From: Herbiconiux gentiana | GTDB taxonomy: Bacteria; Actinomycetota; Actinomycetes; Actinomycetales; Microbacteriaceae | DNA length: 64,000 bases | Direction of reading: 5' to 3' | Assembly (NCBI RefSeq): GCF_024978135.1 | Contig: NZ_JANTEZ010000001.1 | Span: 743,762 to 807,761 of the forward strand | Shown: piece after piece, positions 1-8,824 of the stretch | Layout: every line of letters starts with the position of its first letter | Numbering within the stretch: the stretch's first letter is position 1 | The notes under the pieces: generated by a model | What the model was told of the DNA's origin: nothing | Seen by the model: only the letters and a program-made list of their open reading frames with translations | The model's database searches: none | Translations under genes and position numbers: made by a program

Positions 1-415
1 CCGGCGGCCGGTAGTAGAACTTGCCCAGCCACCGGCGGCGAGCGGCCTCCTCGGGGAAGCGGGCCTCGACGCCGACGGCGGTCAGCCGGTCGAGGATGCC
101 GAGCTCACGGTCGCGCAGACGCTCGTCGACGCGGGGTGTCATCGCGACCCCGGCCTCGGCGAGGGCGAGCTCGATGGTCTGCCGGGCCCGCAGATAGGAG
201 GAGCTCCACACCGTCGTCGGCACGCCGTACTCGGCGTGCTCGGCGATCCAGGCTCCGAGGGCCCGCGCCTGCTGCTCGCCCAGCGGCGAGAGCGGCACGT
301 CGGCGTCCCGCCATTCGACGGGGATCTCCTCGTCACCGGCCTCCTGCGCCGCCGTGGCCTGCACGTTCGCCGTGCTCTCCCCGTGCCGCACCAACCACAG
401 CTCTGTCGCGCCCAT
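1..415 (-). CDS. Histidine phosphatase family protein (3' end cut by window)
   Basis: The frame starts with ATG at 415 on the minus strand and runs off the left edge, giving about 138 visible residues. Near the N-terminus it reads LWLVRHGES, the RHG signature of the histidine phosphatase (phosphoglycerate-mutase-like) superfamily; the His is the phospho-acceptor. Further on, WSSSYLRARQTIELAL matches the second conserved Arg region (SSxLxRAxQT), and LRDRELGILDR resembles the LxExxxGxxxG region. The family covers metabolite phosphatases as well as mutases, so the substrate cannot be told. It is divergent from the downstream ligase, with a 114-base gap. The second catalytic His lies outside the window. 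Confidence 0.85.
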   Translation of the reverse strand, partial: MGATELWLVRHGESTANVQATAAQEAGDEEIPVEWRDADVPLSPLGEQQARALGAWIAEHAEYGVPTTVWSSSYLRARQTIELALAEAGVAMTPRVDERLRDRELGILDRLTAVGVEARFPEEAARRRWLGKFYYRPP

Positions 416-529
416 CCCCTCACGGTATGCCGCCGCCGCGCATCCGCCACCCCCGCCCCCGGCCCCCTTGACGCCGCTGGCCGTCTTGACGCCCTGGCCC
501 CCACGGCCACGCCGGGCCATGATCGAGGC

Positions 530-1588
530 ATGAGCACGATCGCGCCGATGCTGGCCAAGGCCGTCCCCGCCGTCCCCGCGCCCGAGAGCGTCGACGGCGG
601 GCTCCTCTACGAACCGAAGTGGGACGGGTTCCGCGGGGTGATCTCCTACGACGGCTCGGGCACGGCCGACGGGGTCGAGATCGGCAGCCGCGGGTCGAAG
701 CCGCTGACGCGGTACTTCCCCGAGCTCACCGAGGCGCTGGCGCGCATCCTGCCCGGGCCCTGCGTGCTCGACGGCGAGATCGTGGTGCCGATCGCGGTCG
801 ACGGAGGCCGGGCGAAGCTCGACTGGGAGGCGCTCTCGCAGCGCATCCACCCGGCGGCCTCGCGCGTGGCGAAGCTCGCCGTCGAGACCCCGGCGCTGTT
901 CGTGGCGTTCGACCTGCTGGAGCGGGACGACGAGTCGCTGCTCGAGCGGCCGTTCTCGGCCCGGCGCGACGCGCTCGAGGAGCTCGCCGACGGGCTGCCT
1001 GCGCCGTTCCACCTCTCGCGCACCACCGCCGACGTCGAACTCGCCCGGCGCTGGCTCGAGGAGTTCGAGGGCGCCGGGCTCGACGGGGTGGTCGCCAAGC
1101 CGCTCGCCGCCGCCTACGCCCCGGGCAAGCGCGTGATGCTGAAGGTGAAGCACCACCGCACCGCCGACGTCGTGGTGACGGGCTACCGCGTGCACACGAG
1201 CGGGCGCGGCGTCGGATCGCTGCTGCTGGGGCTCTACGACGGCGACGGGCGGGGCGACCTGCGGGGCGTGGGCGGGGCCTCCGCGTTCACCGACAAGCGC
1301 CGGCTCGAGCTGATCGACGAGCTGGAGCCCTACGTCGAGCGCGACGCCGACGGGCAGCCGGTGCGGGGCGAGGGCGAGCGCAGCCGCTTCTCGTCGAGCA
1401 AGGACGTGTCGTTCGTGAAGCTGCGGCCCGAGCTGGTGGCCGAGGTGCGGTACGACCAGATGGAGGGGCTGCGGTTCCGGCACACGGTGCAGTTCGAGCG
1501 CTGGCGGCCCGATCGCGAGGCGCGCTCGTGCACCTTCGAGCAGCTCGACCGGCCGATCGCGTACGACCTGGGCGACGTGCTCGACTGA
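530..1588 (+). CDS. ATP-dependent DNA ligase, LigC type
   Basis: A 352-residue protein, matching the length of mycobacterial-type LigC ligases. The adenylation motif EPKWDGFR holds the nucleotide-accepting Lys at about residue 30. Motif IV-like DGVVAKPL and motif V-like MLKVKHHRTADVVV follow, and a C-terminal OB-fold region fits the last third. ATP-dependent ligases of this family seal nicks and breaks in repair, notably bacterial end-joining. The ATG at 530 is chosen because homology-like sequence (TIAPMLAKAVP) begins there; an in-frame extension upstream to 236 lacks family features. The gene converges with a LigD-type polymerase gene, and the two stop codons are 27 bases apart, an arrangement that suggests a shared repair role. 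Confidence 0.92.
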   Translation: MSTIAPMLAKAVPAVPAPESVDGGLLYEPKWDGFRGVISYDGSGTADGVEIGSRGSKPLTRYFPELTEALARILPGPCVLDGEIVVPIAVDGGRAKLDWEALSQRIHPAASRVAKLAVETPALFVAFDLLERDDESLLERPFSARRDALEELADGLPAPFHLSRTTADVELARRWLEEFEGAGLDGVVAKPLAAAYAPGKRVMLKVKHHRTADVVVTGYRVHTSGRGVGSLLLGLYDGDGRGDLRGVGGASAFTDKRRLELIDELEPYVERDADGQPVRGEGERSRFSSSKDVSFVKLRPELVAEVRYDQMEGLRFRHTVQFERWRPDREARSCTFEQLDRPIAYDLGDVLD

Positions 1589-1615
1589 GGCGCGCGCCCT
1601 TCGGGGGGCAGCCGA

Positions 1616-2638
1616 TCAGTCGTCGTGGCGGGCCCGGCTCGGCTGCACGCGCGGCGGCTCACCTGGCATCTTCGGGTAGTCGGGCGGGAACGGCAGCTCG
1701 CCGAGCCCCGACTCGAGGTCGCGGGCCCACCACTCCATCAGCACGTCGATGGTGCCCGGATGCTCGGCCATCCCCGCCCACGGATCGCCGACCGTGCGCA
1801 GCCGCTCGGGCACCGTCAGCACGGTGAACGCGGTGGGGTCGGCGTCGGGCAGCTCGTCCCAGGTGATCGGGCACGAGACCGGAGCGTGGGCGAGCGCCCG
1901 AGGGCTGTAGGCGCCGGCCATGGTGCGGTCGCGGTTGGCCTGGTTGAAGTCGACGAAGACGCGCTGCCCGCGCTCCTCCTTCCACCAGTTGGTGGTGACC
2001 TGCTCGGGCATCCGTCGTTCGAGCTCGCGGGCGGCGGCGATCACCGCGTGCCGCACGTCGAGGAACTCGCGGGTCGGCTCGATCGGCGCGAAGACGTGCA
2101 GGCCGCGGTTGCCCGAGGTCTTGATGAAGGCGTCGAGGCCGGCGTCGGCCAATACCTTGCGCAGCTCGAACGCGATCGGCACGGCGTCGCCGAAGTCGGT
2201 GCCCGGCTGCGGGTCGAGGTCGATGCGCAGCTGGTCGGGGAAGTCGCTCGTCTCGGCCCGCGACGCCCAGGGGTGGAAGACGACCGTGTTCATCTGCACC
2301 GCCCACACCGTGACGGCGGTCTCGTCGATGACGATCTGCGGATGCGCCCGGGCACTCGGGTAGGTCACCGTCTCAGAGCGCACGTAGTCGGGCGCACCCT
2401 TCGGCGGGTTCTTCGAGAAGAACTGGTCGCCGTGGATGTCGCCGCCGAAGCGCTGCAGCGAGATCGGGCGGTCGCCGTTGGCGGCGAGGAACGCCTCGCC
2501 GACGGCGATGTGGTACTCGGCGAGGCCGAGCTTGGTGATGCCCGCCTCGGGGAAGACGAGCCGCGAGGGGCTCGAGATGCGCACCTCGCGGGTGCCGTGC
2601 GGTCCGTCGACGTCGACCGTGGTCGCCTCACTAGCCAT
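1616..2638 (-). CDS. LigD-type DNA polymerase/primase domain protein (end joining)
   Basis: A 340-residue stand-alone primase-polymerase domain of the LigD PolDom (archaeo-eukaryotic primase) family. Seen in the sequence: RIDLDPQPGTDF with the paired catalytic Asp residues, KTSGNRGLHVF, and DFNQANRDRTMAGAYSPR near the C-terminal half, all conserved in PolDom proteins. Such enzymes fill gaps with ribonucleotides during Ku-dependent end joining. The ATG at 2638 (MASEATTVDVDG) is preferred; an in-frame start at 2659 adds only seven unconserved residues. Here polymerase and ligase are separate convergent genes rather than one LigD chain, and neither has a visible nuclease domain. No ku gene lies in the window. 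Confidence 0.92.
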   Translation of the reverse strand: MASEATTVDVDGPHGTREVRISSPSRLVFPEAGITKLGLAEYHIAVGEAFLAANGDRPISLQRFGGDIHGDQFFSKNPPKGAPDYVRSETVTYPSARAHPQIVIDETAVTVWAVQMNTVVFHPWASRAETSDFPDQLRIDLDPQPGTDFGDAVPIAFELRKVLADAGLDAFIKTSGNRGLHVFAPIEPTREFLDVRHAVIAAARELERRMPEQVTTNWWKEERGQRVFVDFNQANRDRTMAGAYSPRALAHAPVSCPITWDELPDADPTAFTVLTVPERLRTVGDPWAGMAEHPGTIDVLMEWWARDLESGLGELPFPPDYPKMPGEPPRVQPSRARHDD

Positions 2639-2656
2639 GGCGCTCACGCTACCCGG

Positions 2657-2690
2657 CACCGCCCCGTCCGCCTAGGACGGAGGGGCGGTG
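2657..2690 (-). terminator. GC-rich hairpin after flotillin gene
   Basis: CACCGCCCC at 2657-2665 pairs with GGGGCGGTG at 2682-2690, with an inner GTCC/GGAC stem. It lies between the flotillin stop (2723) and the polymerase start (2638), both on the minus strand. There is no clear T-run, so a terminator role is plausible but not certain. Confidence 0.4.
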
Positions 2691-2722
2691 CGGCGGCGCA
2701 GCGGTGCAGCGGTGCGATCGGG

Positions 2723-4261
2723 TCAGATGGCGGCGTCGGGCGATGCGGTGCGCGGGGCGGCGCCCGCGTCGGCGAGGGCCTTGCCCGCGGCGGCTCCGGC
2801 GGCGGCGCCCGAGGCGCGGCCCGTGACGATCTCGGCGATGTCGATGCCCACGAGGTCCTTCACGATCTGCATCGACGACGCGAGCTGGCTCGCGACGTTG
2901 CCGCCGACCTGGTCGACGCCGTTGCCGTCGTTCGAGATGACCGTCATGTTCGAGATCGCCGCGAGCGGCTCGGAGGCCGCGCGCACGATCGCGGGAAGCT
3001 GGCCGATCACCTGCTGGCGCAGCAGGTCGTCGGCGCGCTCCTCCAGCGCGTCGGCCTGCGCCCGCGTGGCCTCCGCCTCGGCGGCACCCTTCACGCGGAT
3101 CGAGTTGGCCTCGGCCTCACCCTCGGCCCGGAGCGCCTCGGCGGCGGCGATACGACGGTTCTTCTCGGCGATGCCCTCCGCCTCCGTCGCCTCGGCGGCG
3201 CTGCGGCGGCGGTTGCGCTCGGCGATACCCTCGGCCTCGACGGCCTCGGCCTGCGCCTTGCGGCGGTCGCGCTCGGCGACCGCGGCGGCGACGGCGGCGG
3301 CCGCGTCGGCCTGCGCCTTCTTCTCCAGCGAGTACGCCTCGGCGTCGGCCACGGCGCGGATCTCGGCGTCGAGCTCCTGCTTGCGGAGGCCGACGCGCTT
3401 CCCGGCGGTGATCTCCTGCTGGGCGATGACCTCCTGCTGCGAGATCGCCTCGGCCAGCGGGCGCGACGCGGCGGCCTCGGCGCGGGCCTTGTCGGTCTCC
3501 TTCTGGATCTCGGCGTTCCGGAGGTCGAGCTTGCGCTGCTGCTCGGCGACGGCCTGGTCGGCCTCGATCCGGGCCTCCTCCGAGGTGCGGCGGGCCACCG
3601 ACTCGGCGACCTCGGCGACCTGCTTCACGCGGGCGGCCTCGGCACGGCCGAGGTCGCGGATGTACCCGTTGTCGTCGTCGATCTCCTTGATCTGCAGCGT
3701 GTCGATCTGCAGGCCCTGAACGTCGAGCGACTCGCGCACGGCGTCGAGCACCTGGCCCTGCAGGGCCTGGCGGTTCGTGATGATCTCGGTCACCGTGAGC
3801 TGACCCACGATCGATCGCACCGAACCCGAGAGCACCTCCTCGGTGGAGGTCTCGATCTGGTCCTGCTGGTTCAGGAAGCGCTGGGCGGCGGCGCGCACCA
3901 TCGACTCCGAGCCGCCGACCTTCACCACGGCGACGGCGTTGACCTTGATGGTGATGGCGTCCTTCGTCTGGGCGGTCGCCTGCACGTTCAGCTGGCGGCT
4001 GCGCAGCGAGAGCTTGAAGTACGCCTCGACGATCGGCTTGACGAACACGCGCGAGCCGAAGACGACGCGCTGGCCGGCGTTCTCGTCCTCCTCGAGGGAG
4101 GGGGTGCCGGGCTTCACGGTCTTCTGACGGGAGGTGACGATGATCGCCTCGTCGGGCTTGGCGACCTTGATGCCGCGGAGCAGGGTGATGACCACGATCA
4201 GCGCGATCAGCACCACGAGGCCGATGACGGCGACGATGATGAGGGAGTCGAACGGGAACAA
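2723..4261 (-). CDS. Flotillin-like SPFH domain membrane protein
   Basis: A 512-residue protein of the flotillin/SPFH family. Residues about 7-28 form one hydrophobic membrane segment, followed by the SPFH (band 7) domain from about residue 35 to 200. From about 215 to 440 there is a long Ala/Glu/Arg-rich coiled coil with repeated AEAEGIAE-type units, typical of flotillins. The C-terminus is Gly/Ala-rich. Flotillins assemble at the inner face of the membrane in functional microdomains and scaffold signalling or transport proteins. No NfeD partner gene is adjacent. There is no clear ribosome site close to the ATG at 4261. Family assignment is firm; the cellular role is inferred from family knowledge. 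Confidence 0.9.
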   Translation of the reverse strand: MFPFDSLIIVAVIGLVVLIALIVVITLLRGIKVAKPDEAIIVTSRQKTVKPGTPSLEEDENAGQRVVFGSRVFVKPIVEAYFKLSLRSRQLNVQATAQTKDAITIKVNAVAVVKVGGSESMVRAAAQRFLNQQDQIETSTEEVLSGSVRSIVGQLTVTEIITNRQALQGQVLDAVRESLDVQGLQIDTLQIKEIDDDNGYIRDLGRAEAARVKQVAEVAESVARRTSEEARIEADQAVAEQQRKLDLRNAEIQKETDKARAEAAASRPLAEAISQQEVIAQQEITAGKRVGLRKQELDAEIRAVADAEAYSLEKKAQADAAAAVAAAVAERDRRKAQAEAVEAEGIAERNRRRSAAEATEAEGIAEKNRRIAAAEALRAEGEAEANSIRVKGAAEAEATRAQADALEERADDLLRQQVIGQLPAIVRAASEPLAAISNMTVISNDGNGVDQVGGNVASQLASSMQIVKDLVGIDIAEIVTGRASGAAAGAAAGKALADAGAAPRTASPDAAI

Positions 4262-4345
4262 GAGGGCGGCCTTCCTGAAGGAGCGGTCGTGCGGAGATCG
4301 GAGCCGTTCGGGTCGAGTCCGCTACCAGTATGTCGGAGGACGCCG

Positions 4346-5377
4346 TCACCGCGCCTGCCGGTGGGCCTCCTCGATGATCCGCAGCACCGCGACGGCGTCG
4401 GAGACCTCGACCGGCACCGGCGCCCCCGACAGCACGGCGGCCGCGAAGCTCGCATAGAACGCCGGGTAGTCGCCGCGCTCGAGCGGCACCTCCTCGTCGG
4501 GCGCATCCGGCCGCAGGAGCACACCCGCGGTCGCGGCGAGCCCGTATCCCGGGTCCGCCGGGGTCGCGCCGCCCGCCAGCTGCGCCTCCTGCGGGTCGAG
4601 CCCCCGCGTCTCGAACACCCCCGCCGATCCGATCACCCGGAACCGCGGCCGGGGCGACGGCGCCACGACGCTCGTCCAGAGCCGCGACCGCACCCCACCC
4701 TCGTGCCGCAGCGTCACGAAGGCGTCGTCATCGGCCACCGCGCCGTCCCGCCGCGCGTCCAGCTCGGCGTGCACCCGGTCGACCGGCCCGAACAGCTGCA
4801 GCGCCTGGTCGATCACGTGCGGCCCCAGGTCGAACAGCACTCCCCCTCCCTCGGCCGCCGCCGCGCCCTCCTTCCACTTCTTCGCGCCGAGCGTCGGCTT
4901 CCAGACCTCGAACGCCGACTCGAACACGCGCACCTCCCCGACGAGGCCCGACTCGAGAACCGTGCGCACCGTCAGGAAGTCCCCGTCCCACCGCCGGTTC
5001 TGGAACACCGAGAGCGTGCGGCCGACCTCCGCAGCGTGCACGGCGAGCGCCGTGGCATCGGCCGCGGTGAGGGCGACGGGCTTGTCGACGACGACGTGCA
5101 GTCCGGCATCCAGGGCCCGGTGCGCGAGAGGCGCGTGGGTGGCGTTCGGGGTGGTCACGACAACCACGTCGAAGTCGGCGGCACGGGCGAGGAGGGCGTC
5201 CGCATCCGGGATCACGATGTCGCCGTACCGCTCGCGCACCTCGTCGGCCCGCTGCGGCGACCCGGTGACGACCCCGTCGAGCGTGTAGTCGGGCGACGCG
5301 GCGAGGAAGGGCGTGTGGAAGACGCGGCCGCCGAGGCCGTAGCCGATGACAGCGGTGCGGAGGGGTGCGGAGGTCAT
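4346..5377 (-). CDS. Gfo/Idh/MocA family oxidoreductase
   Basis: A 343-residue NAD(P)-dependent sugar-type dehydrogenase. The N-terminus RTAVIGYGLGGRVFHTPFL carries the dinucleotide-binding GxGxxG fold; DKPVALTAADA holds the conserved EKP-type lysine; GGVLFDLGPHVIDQALQLFG matches the GGGxxxDxGxHxxD catalytic region with His/Asp. The C-terminal half forms the substrate beta-sheet domain. Related enzymes oxidise or reduce inositols, sugars or their derivatives; the substrate is not readable from sequence. It stands alone, with an exported protein gene downstream on the same strand and flotillin after it, so the context does not refine the function. Confidence 0.88.
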   Translation of the reverse strand: MTSAPLRTAVIGYGLGGRVFHTPFLAASPDYTLDGVVTGSPQRADEVRERYGDIVIPDADALLARAADFDVVVVTTPNATHAPLAHRALDAGLHVVVDKPVALTAADATALAVHAAEVGRTLSVFQNRRWDGDFLTVRTVLESGLVGEVRVFESAFEVWKPTLGAKKWKEGAAAAEGGGVLFDLGPHVIDQALQLFGPVDRVHAELDARRDGAVADDDAFVTLRHEGGVRSRLWTSVVAPSPRPRFRVIGSAGVFETRGLDPQEAQLAGGATPADPGYGLAATAGVLLRPDAPDEEVPLERGDYPAFYASFAAAVLSGAPVPVEVSDAVAVLRIIEEAHRQAR

Positions 5378-5414
5378 GCCCCCACGCTAGCGAAGGCGCT
5401 CCGACGCGAGCGGC

Positions 5415-6062
5415 TCAGCCCCAGGTGCCGGGCGGCGACGCGTAGACGGGCACCGGCGACTGCGACCAGTGCGAGCCGTTGCCGTAGTGCGAGGTGGCCC
5501 ACGGCGACGCCCAGATGGCCGCCTCGATCTGCCCGGTCGGCGCCGAGGTCGAGAACCCCTCCACGATCGCCGCGTAGCCCGGGTTGCCGTGCAGCGCGTT
5601 GCCGACGTTCGCCGCCGCCGTGACGAGGGTGTCGTAGCTGCCGAGCCCCGACCCGCCGCCCGAGCCCCAGCCGTTGTTCAGCGGATTGTTGCGCAGCCAC
5701 CAGTCGTCCGGGCCGTTCTCCTGGCGCATCCACCGCATCATCACCGTGATGTTCGACTCGCTCGTCGGGAACCCGGCCATGTAGAGCACGAGTACCGCCC
5801 AGTCGCGGTTGGTGCTGCCCTTCGAGAGGTTCTGCAGGCCCGAGACGGCGTCGTACGAGTCTCGGGCGACGGATGCTCCCGCCACCCCGCCGGGCACGGT
5901 GAACGTCTGCCCCACCGAATCGGGGCCGGCGGCCGCCTGGGCCTGTTCGATCTGCTGCTCGAACGGCGACTCGACGGGCAGGGGCGGCGGCGCGAGCGCG
6001 GTCAGCGCCGCGAAACCGACGACGGTCACACCGGCGACGACGGAGAGCGCGGTACGGACCAT
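5415..6062 (-). CDS. Exported protein with lysozyme-like/transglycosylase-like C-terminal domain
   Basis: A 215-residue protein. Residues 1-25 (Arg, then a hydrophobic run ending ALAPPP) look like a signal peptide or membrane anchor. Residues about 75-210 resemble the lysozyme-fold hydrolase modules found in actinobacterial secreted proteins and phage tail/lysin proteins. Visible landmarks are MMRWMRQENGPDDWWLRNNP with a conserved-looking RxENG/NNPLN pair, followed by GSYDTLVTAAANVGNAL and YAAIVEG. A Glu in RQENG is the best candidate catalytic acid. This suggests a cell-wall hydrolase, but the match is from pattern memory only. It lies 7 bases after the ppc stop on the same strand and might be co-transcribed with ppc. 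Confidence 0.55.
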   Translation of the reverse strand: MVRTALSVVAGVTVVGFAALTALAPPPLPVESPFEQQIEQAQAAAGPDSVGQTFTVPGGVAGASVARDSYDAVSGLQNLSKGSTNRDWAVLVLYMAGFPTSESNITVMMRWMRQENGPDDWWLRNNPLNNGWGSGGGSGLGSYDTLVTAAANVGNALHGNPGYAAIVEGFSTSAPTGQIEAAIWASPWATSHYGNGSHWSQSPVPVYASPPGTWG

Positions 6063-6069
6063 ACGTCCA

Positions 6070-8730
6070 TCATCCGGTGTTCTGGAGCCCGGCGGCGATT
6101 CCGTTGACGGTGAGCAGCAGGAGGCGGTGCGGAGCGTCGTCGGGATCGGTGCTCCCCGTGGCCCGCACCTCGCGGAGCGCCCGCAGCTGCAGCAGCGACA
6201 GGGCGTCGACGTAGGGGCTCCGCAGTCGCACGGCGCGGCGCAGCACGGGGCGGTCCTCGAGCATGGTGGCGTGCCCGCTCGTGCGGGCCACCCACTCGCG
6301 GGTGAGCTCCATCTCCTCGCGCACCAGGGCCGCGAGGTCGTCGCGGTCTCCGAGCTCGAGGTAGCTCGCGGCGATCCGCGCATCCGTCTTCGCCAGCGAC
6401 ATCTCGACGTTGTCGATCATCGAGGCGAACAGCGGCCAGCGGGCGTAGGCGGCGCGCAACCGCTCCTCGTCGCCCACGGCGGCGAGCGCCGAGCCGAGGC
6501 CGAACCAGCCGGTGAGGTTGATCCGGGCCTGGGTCCACGAGAACACCCACGGGATGGCGCGGAGGTCCTCGAGCGACTCCACCGACAGCCCGCGGCGGGC
6601 GGGACGGGAGCCGAGCGCGAGCAGGCCGAGCTCCTCCATCGGGGTGACCTGCGCGAACCAGGGCGCGAAGCCCTCGGCCTTGACCAGCTCGAAGAAGCGC
6701 GAGCGCGAGGCCACGTCGAGCGCGGCGGCGACGTCGGAGAACTCCTCGGCGGCGGCGCGGTTGCGCTCCTCGTTCGCGGGGCTCGAGGCGAGAAGGGTGG
6801 CCGCGGCCATCTGCTCGATGTGCCGGGCGGCGATGGTCTTGTCGCCGTACTGCGCGAAGATCACCTCACCCTGCTCGGTGAGCTTGAAGCGGCCGTCGAC
6901 CGACCCCGGGGGCTGCGCGAGCACGGCCTCGTTGGCCGGTCCCCCGCCCCGCCCGAGGGCTCCGCCGCGGCCGTGGAACAGCGTCAGCTCGATGTCGTTC
7001 TCCTCGGCCCAGCGCGAGATGCGCGCCTGGGCGTCGTAGAGCGCGAGGGTGGCCGAGACGGGCCCGACGTCCTTCGAGGAGTCGGAGTAGCCGAGCATCA
7101 CCTCGAGCCGGCGCCCGGTGGCGGCGAGTCGCTCCTGCACCGGCGGCAGCTCGATCATCTCGGCCAGGATGCGCGTCGAGGCGTTCAGGTCGTCGAAGGT
7201 CTCGAACAGCGGGATGGCGTCGAGCACGGGTGCAGCGTCGGCCGATCCGAGGGCGGCCTCGGCGAGGGCGTAGACCGTCGCGATGTCGGCGGAGGACTGC
7301 GTGAACGACACGATGTAGCGCCGGGCCGACCGCACGCCGTAGCGCTCCTGCAGCTCGGCGATGGTGCGGTAGACGTCGAGCACCTCGACGGTCATGGCGT
7401 CGAGCTCGCCGCCCGTCCGCACGTCGGCGAGCGCCTTGCGGTGCACCTGCGAGTGCTGGCGCACCTCGAGCTCGGCCAGGTGGAAGCCGAAGGTCTCCAC
7501 CTGCCAGATCAGGTTCTGCAGCTCGCCGTTGGCGCTGCGGTGCGCTCCCCCGTCGCGCAGCGAGCGCTGCACCACGAGCAGGTCGGCGTGCAGCTCCTCG
7601 GGCCGCCGGTAGGCGAGCGGATGCTCGTCCCGCCGCGTCGCCGCGAGACGCTCCGCCACCACCAGCAGCACCCGGCGGTGCGGCTCGTTGGGGGCACGGG
7701 TGCCGATGCCCGAGGTGATGTGCCCGGCCATCCGCTCCTGGACAGCGGCCAGCTCGCGGAGCTCCTCGCTCGCCGGCGTCTCCGCCGCGTCGAGGGTGAG
7801 GGTGCGGCCGATGCGGCTAGTGGCGTGCTCGAGGCCGAGCAGCACGTGCTCCGAGGCGATGGCCGCCGCGGCCTTGGTGACGTCGGCGGTGACGAAGGGG
7901 TTGCCGTCGCGGTCGGCGGCGATCCACGAGCCCAGGCGGAGGAACGCGGGGGCCTCGGCCGGGACGCGACCGGCGTCCGGTCCGAGCAGCCAGTCGTCGA
8001 GCATCCGGTAGACCCGGGGCACGACCTGGAACAGGGTCTGGTCGAAGATCGACATCGCCGTGCGCACCTCGTCGAGCGGGGTGGGGCGGGTGGTGCGGAG
8101 AGGCGAGGTGCGCCAGAGCACGTCGATCTCCTCGAGCAGGCGGCGCTCGTTGTCGGCCAGCAGCACCGACTCCTCACCCGCGCCGTCGCGCTCGGCGAGC
8201 AGCTCGCTGATGCGGCGGATGGCCGACGCCACGGCGCGACGCCGGGCCTCGGTCGGATGCGCGGTCAGCACCGGGTGGAACCGCATGGTGCGGAGCCTCT
8301 CGGCGGCCTCCTCGGCGCCGACCTCGTCGACGATCTGCTGCACCGCGGCGGGCAGCGAGTCGGCGCCCGTGGCCGGGCGGGCGTGCAGCACGCGCACCCG
8401 GTGGTGCTCCTCGGCGAGATTGGAGAGGTGGAAGTAGCAGGTGAACGCCCGCGCGACCTGCTCGGCCCGCTCCTGCCCGAACGACGCCACGAGCGCCTCG
8501 GCGTCGTCGAGGGAGGCTCCGCCGTCCTGCTCGTAGGCGCGGATGACGAGCCCGCGGAGCCGCTCGACATCGGCCAGCAGCTCCTCGCCGCCCGCCTCGG
8601 TCAGCACGCGGCCGAGCAGCGCGCCGAGCAGGCGCACGTCGGAGCGCAGGTCGAGGTCGACCTCGTGGCTCACGCTGCGGCGGTCGGCGTCGGCGGGAAG
8701 GGGTGGTGTCGCGTCGGATTCGCTGGTCAC
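6070..8730 (-). CDS. ppc: Phosphoenolpyruvate carboxylase
   Basis: An 886-residue enzyme forming oxaloacetate from PEP and bicarbonate, replenishing the TCA cycle. Diagnostic motifs are present: VLTAHPTEARRRAV with the catalytic His, GYSDSSKDVGPVSATLA, FHGRGGALGRGGGP with the glycine-rich PEP loop, FSWTQARINLTGWFG, and the C-terminal QNTG used in aspartate inhibition. The GTG at 8730 (VTSESDATPP) is chosen because the frame upstream would run into the divergent helicase gene; a GGAGGG about 15 bases upstream is rather distant, so the start is uncertain. Length fits the family (about 880-930). The gene is divergent from the RNA helicase with a 94-base intergenic region. Confidence 0.96.
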   Translation of the reverse strand: MTSESDATPPLPADADRRSVSHEVDLDLRSDVRLLGALLGRVLTEAGGEELLADVERLRGLVIRAYEQDGGASLDDAEALVASFGQERAEQVARAFTCYFHLSNLAEEHHRVRVLHARPATGADSLPAAVQQIVDEVGAEEAAERLRTMRFHPVLTAHPTEARRRAVASAIRRISELLAERDGAGEESVLLADNERRLLEEIDVLWRTSPLRTTRPTPLDEVRTAMSIFDQTLFQVVPRVYRMLDDWLLGPDAGRVPAEAPAFLRLGSWIAADRDGNPFVTADVTKAAAAIASEHVLLGLEHATSRIGRTLTLDAAETPASEELRELAAVQERMAGHITSGIGTRAPNEPHRRVLLVVAERLAATRRDEHPLAYRRPEELHADLLVVQRSLRDGGAHRSANGELQNLIWQVETFGFHLAELEVRQHSQVHRKALADVRTGGELDAMTVEVLDVYRTIAELQERYGVRSARRYIVSFTQSSADIATVYALAEAALGSADAAPVLDAIPLFETFDDLNASTRILAEMIELPPVQERLAATGRRLEVMLGYSDSSKDVGPVSATLALYDAQARISRWAEENDIELTLFHGRGGALGRGGGPANEAVLAQPPGSVDGRFKLTEQGEVIFAQYGDKTIAARHIEQMAAATLLASSPANEERNRAAAEEFSDVAAALDVASRSRFFELVKAEGFAPWFAQVTPMEELGLLALGSRPARRGLSVESLEDLRAIPWVFSWTQARINLTGWFGLGSALAAVGDEERLRAAYARWPLFASMIDNVEMSLAKTDARIAASYLELGDRDDLAALVREEMELTREWVARTSGHATMLEDRPVLRRAVRLRSPYVDALSLLQLRALREVRATGSTDPDDAPHRLLLLTVNGIAAGLQNTG

Positions 8731-8824
8731 ACGCTCACGGTACTGCCCTCCGAGCGCCCGGAGAAAATCGGGCCCGGCACCCGCTGACACGTGAGGACAC
8801 GGGGCGACGGGGTACCGTTGTTCC

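Noticed and set aside
1625..5623. Very long open frame on the plus strand across the LigD polymerase, flotillin and oxidoreductase genes
   Set aside because: It is antisense to three well-supported genes and has the Arg/Gly/Ala-rich, Val/Leu-repeat composition of shadow frames in GC-rich DNA; no domain is recognisable.
5809..8787. 992-codon open frame on the plus strand
   Set aside because: Antisense to ppc, rich in Gly/Arg/His with no motifs; the ppc frame shows all family signatures.
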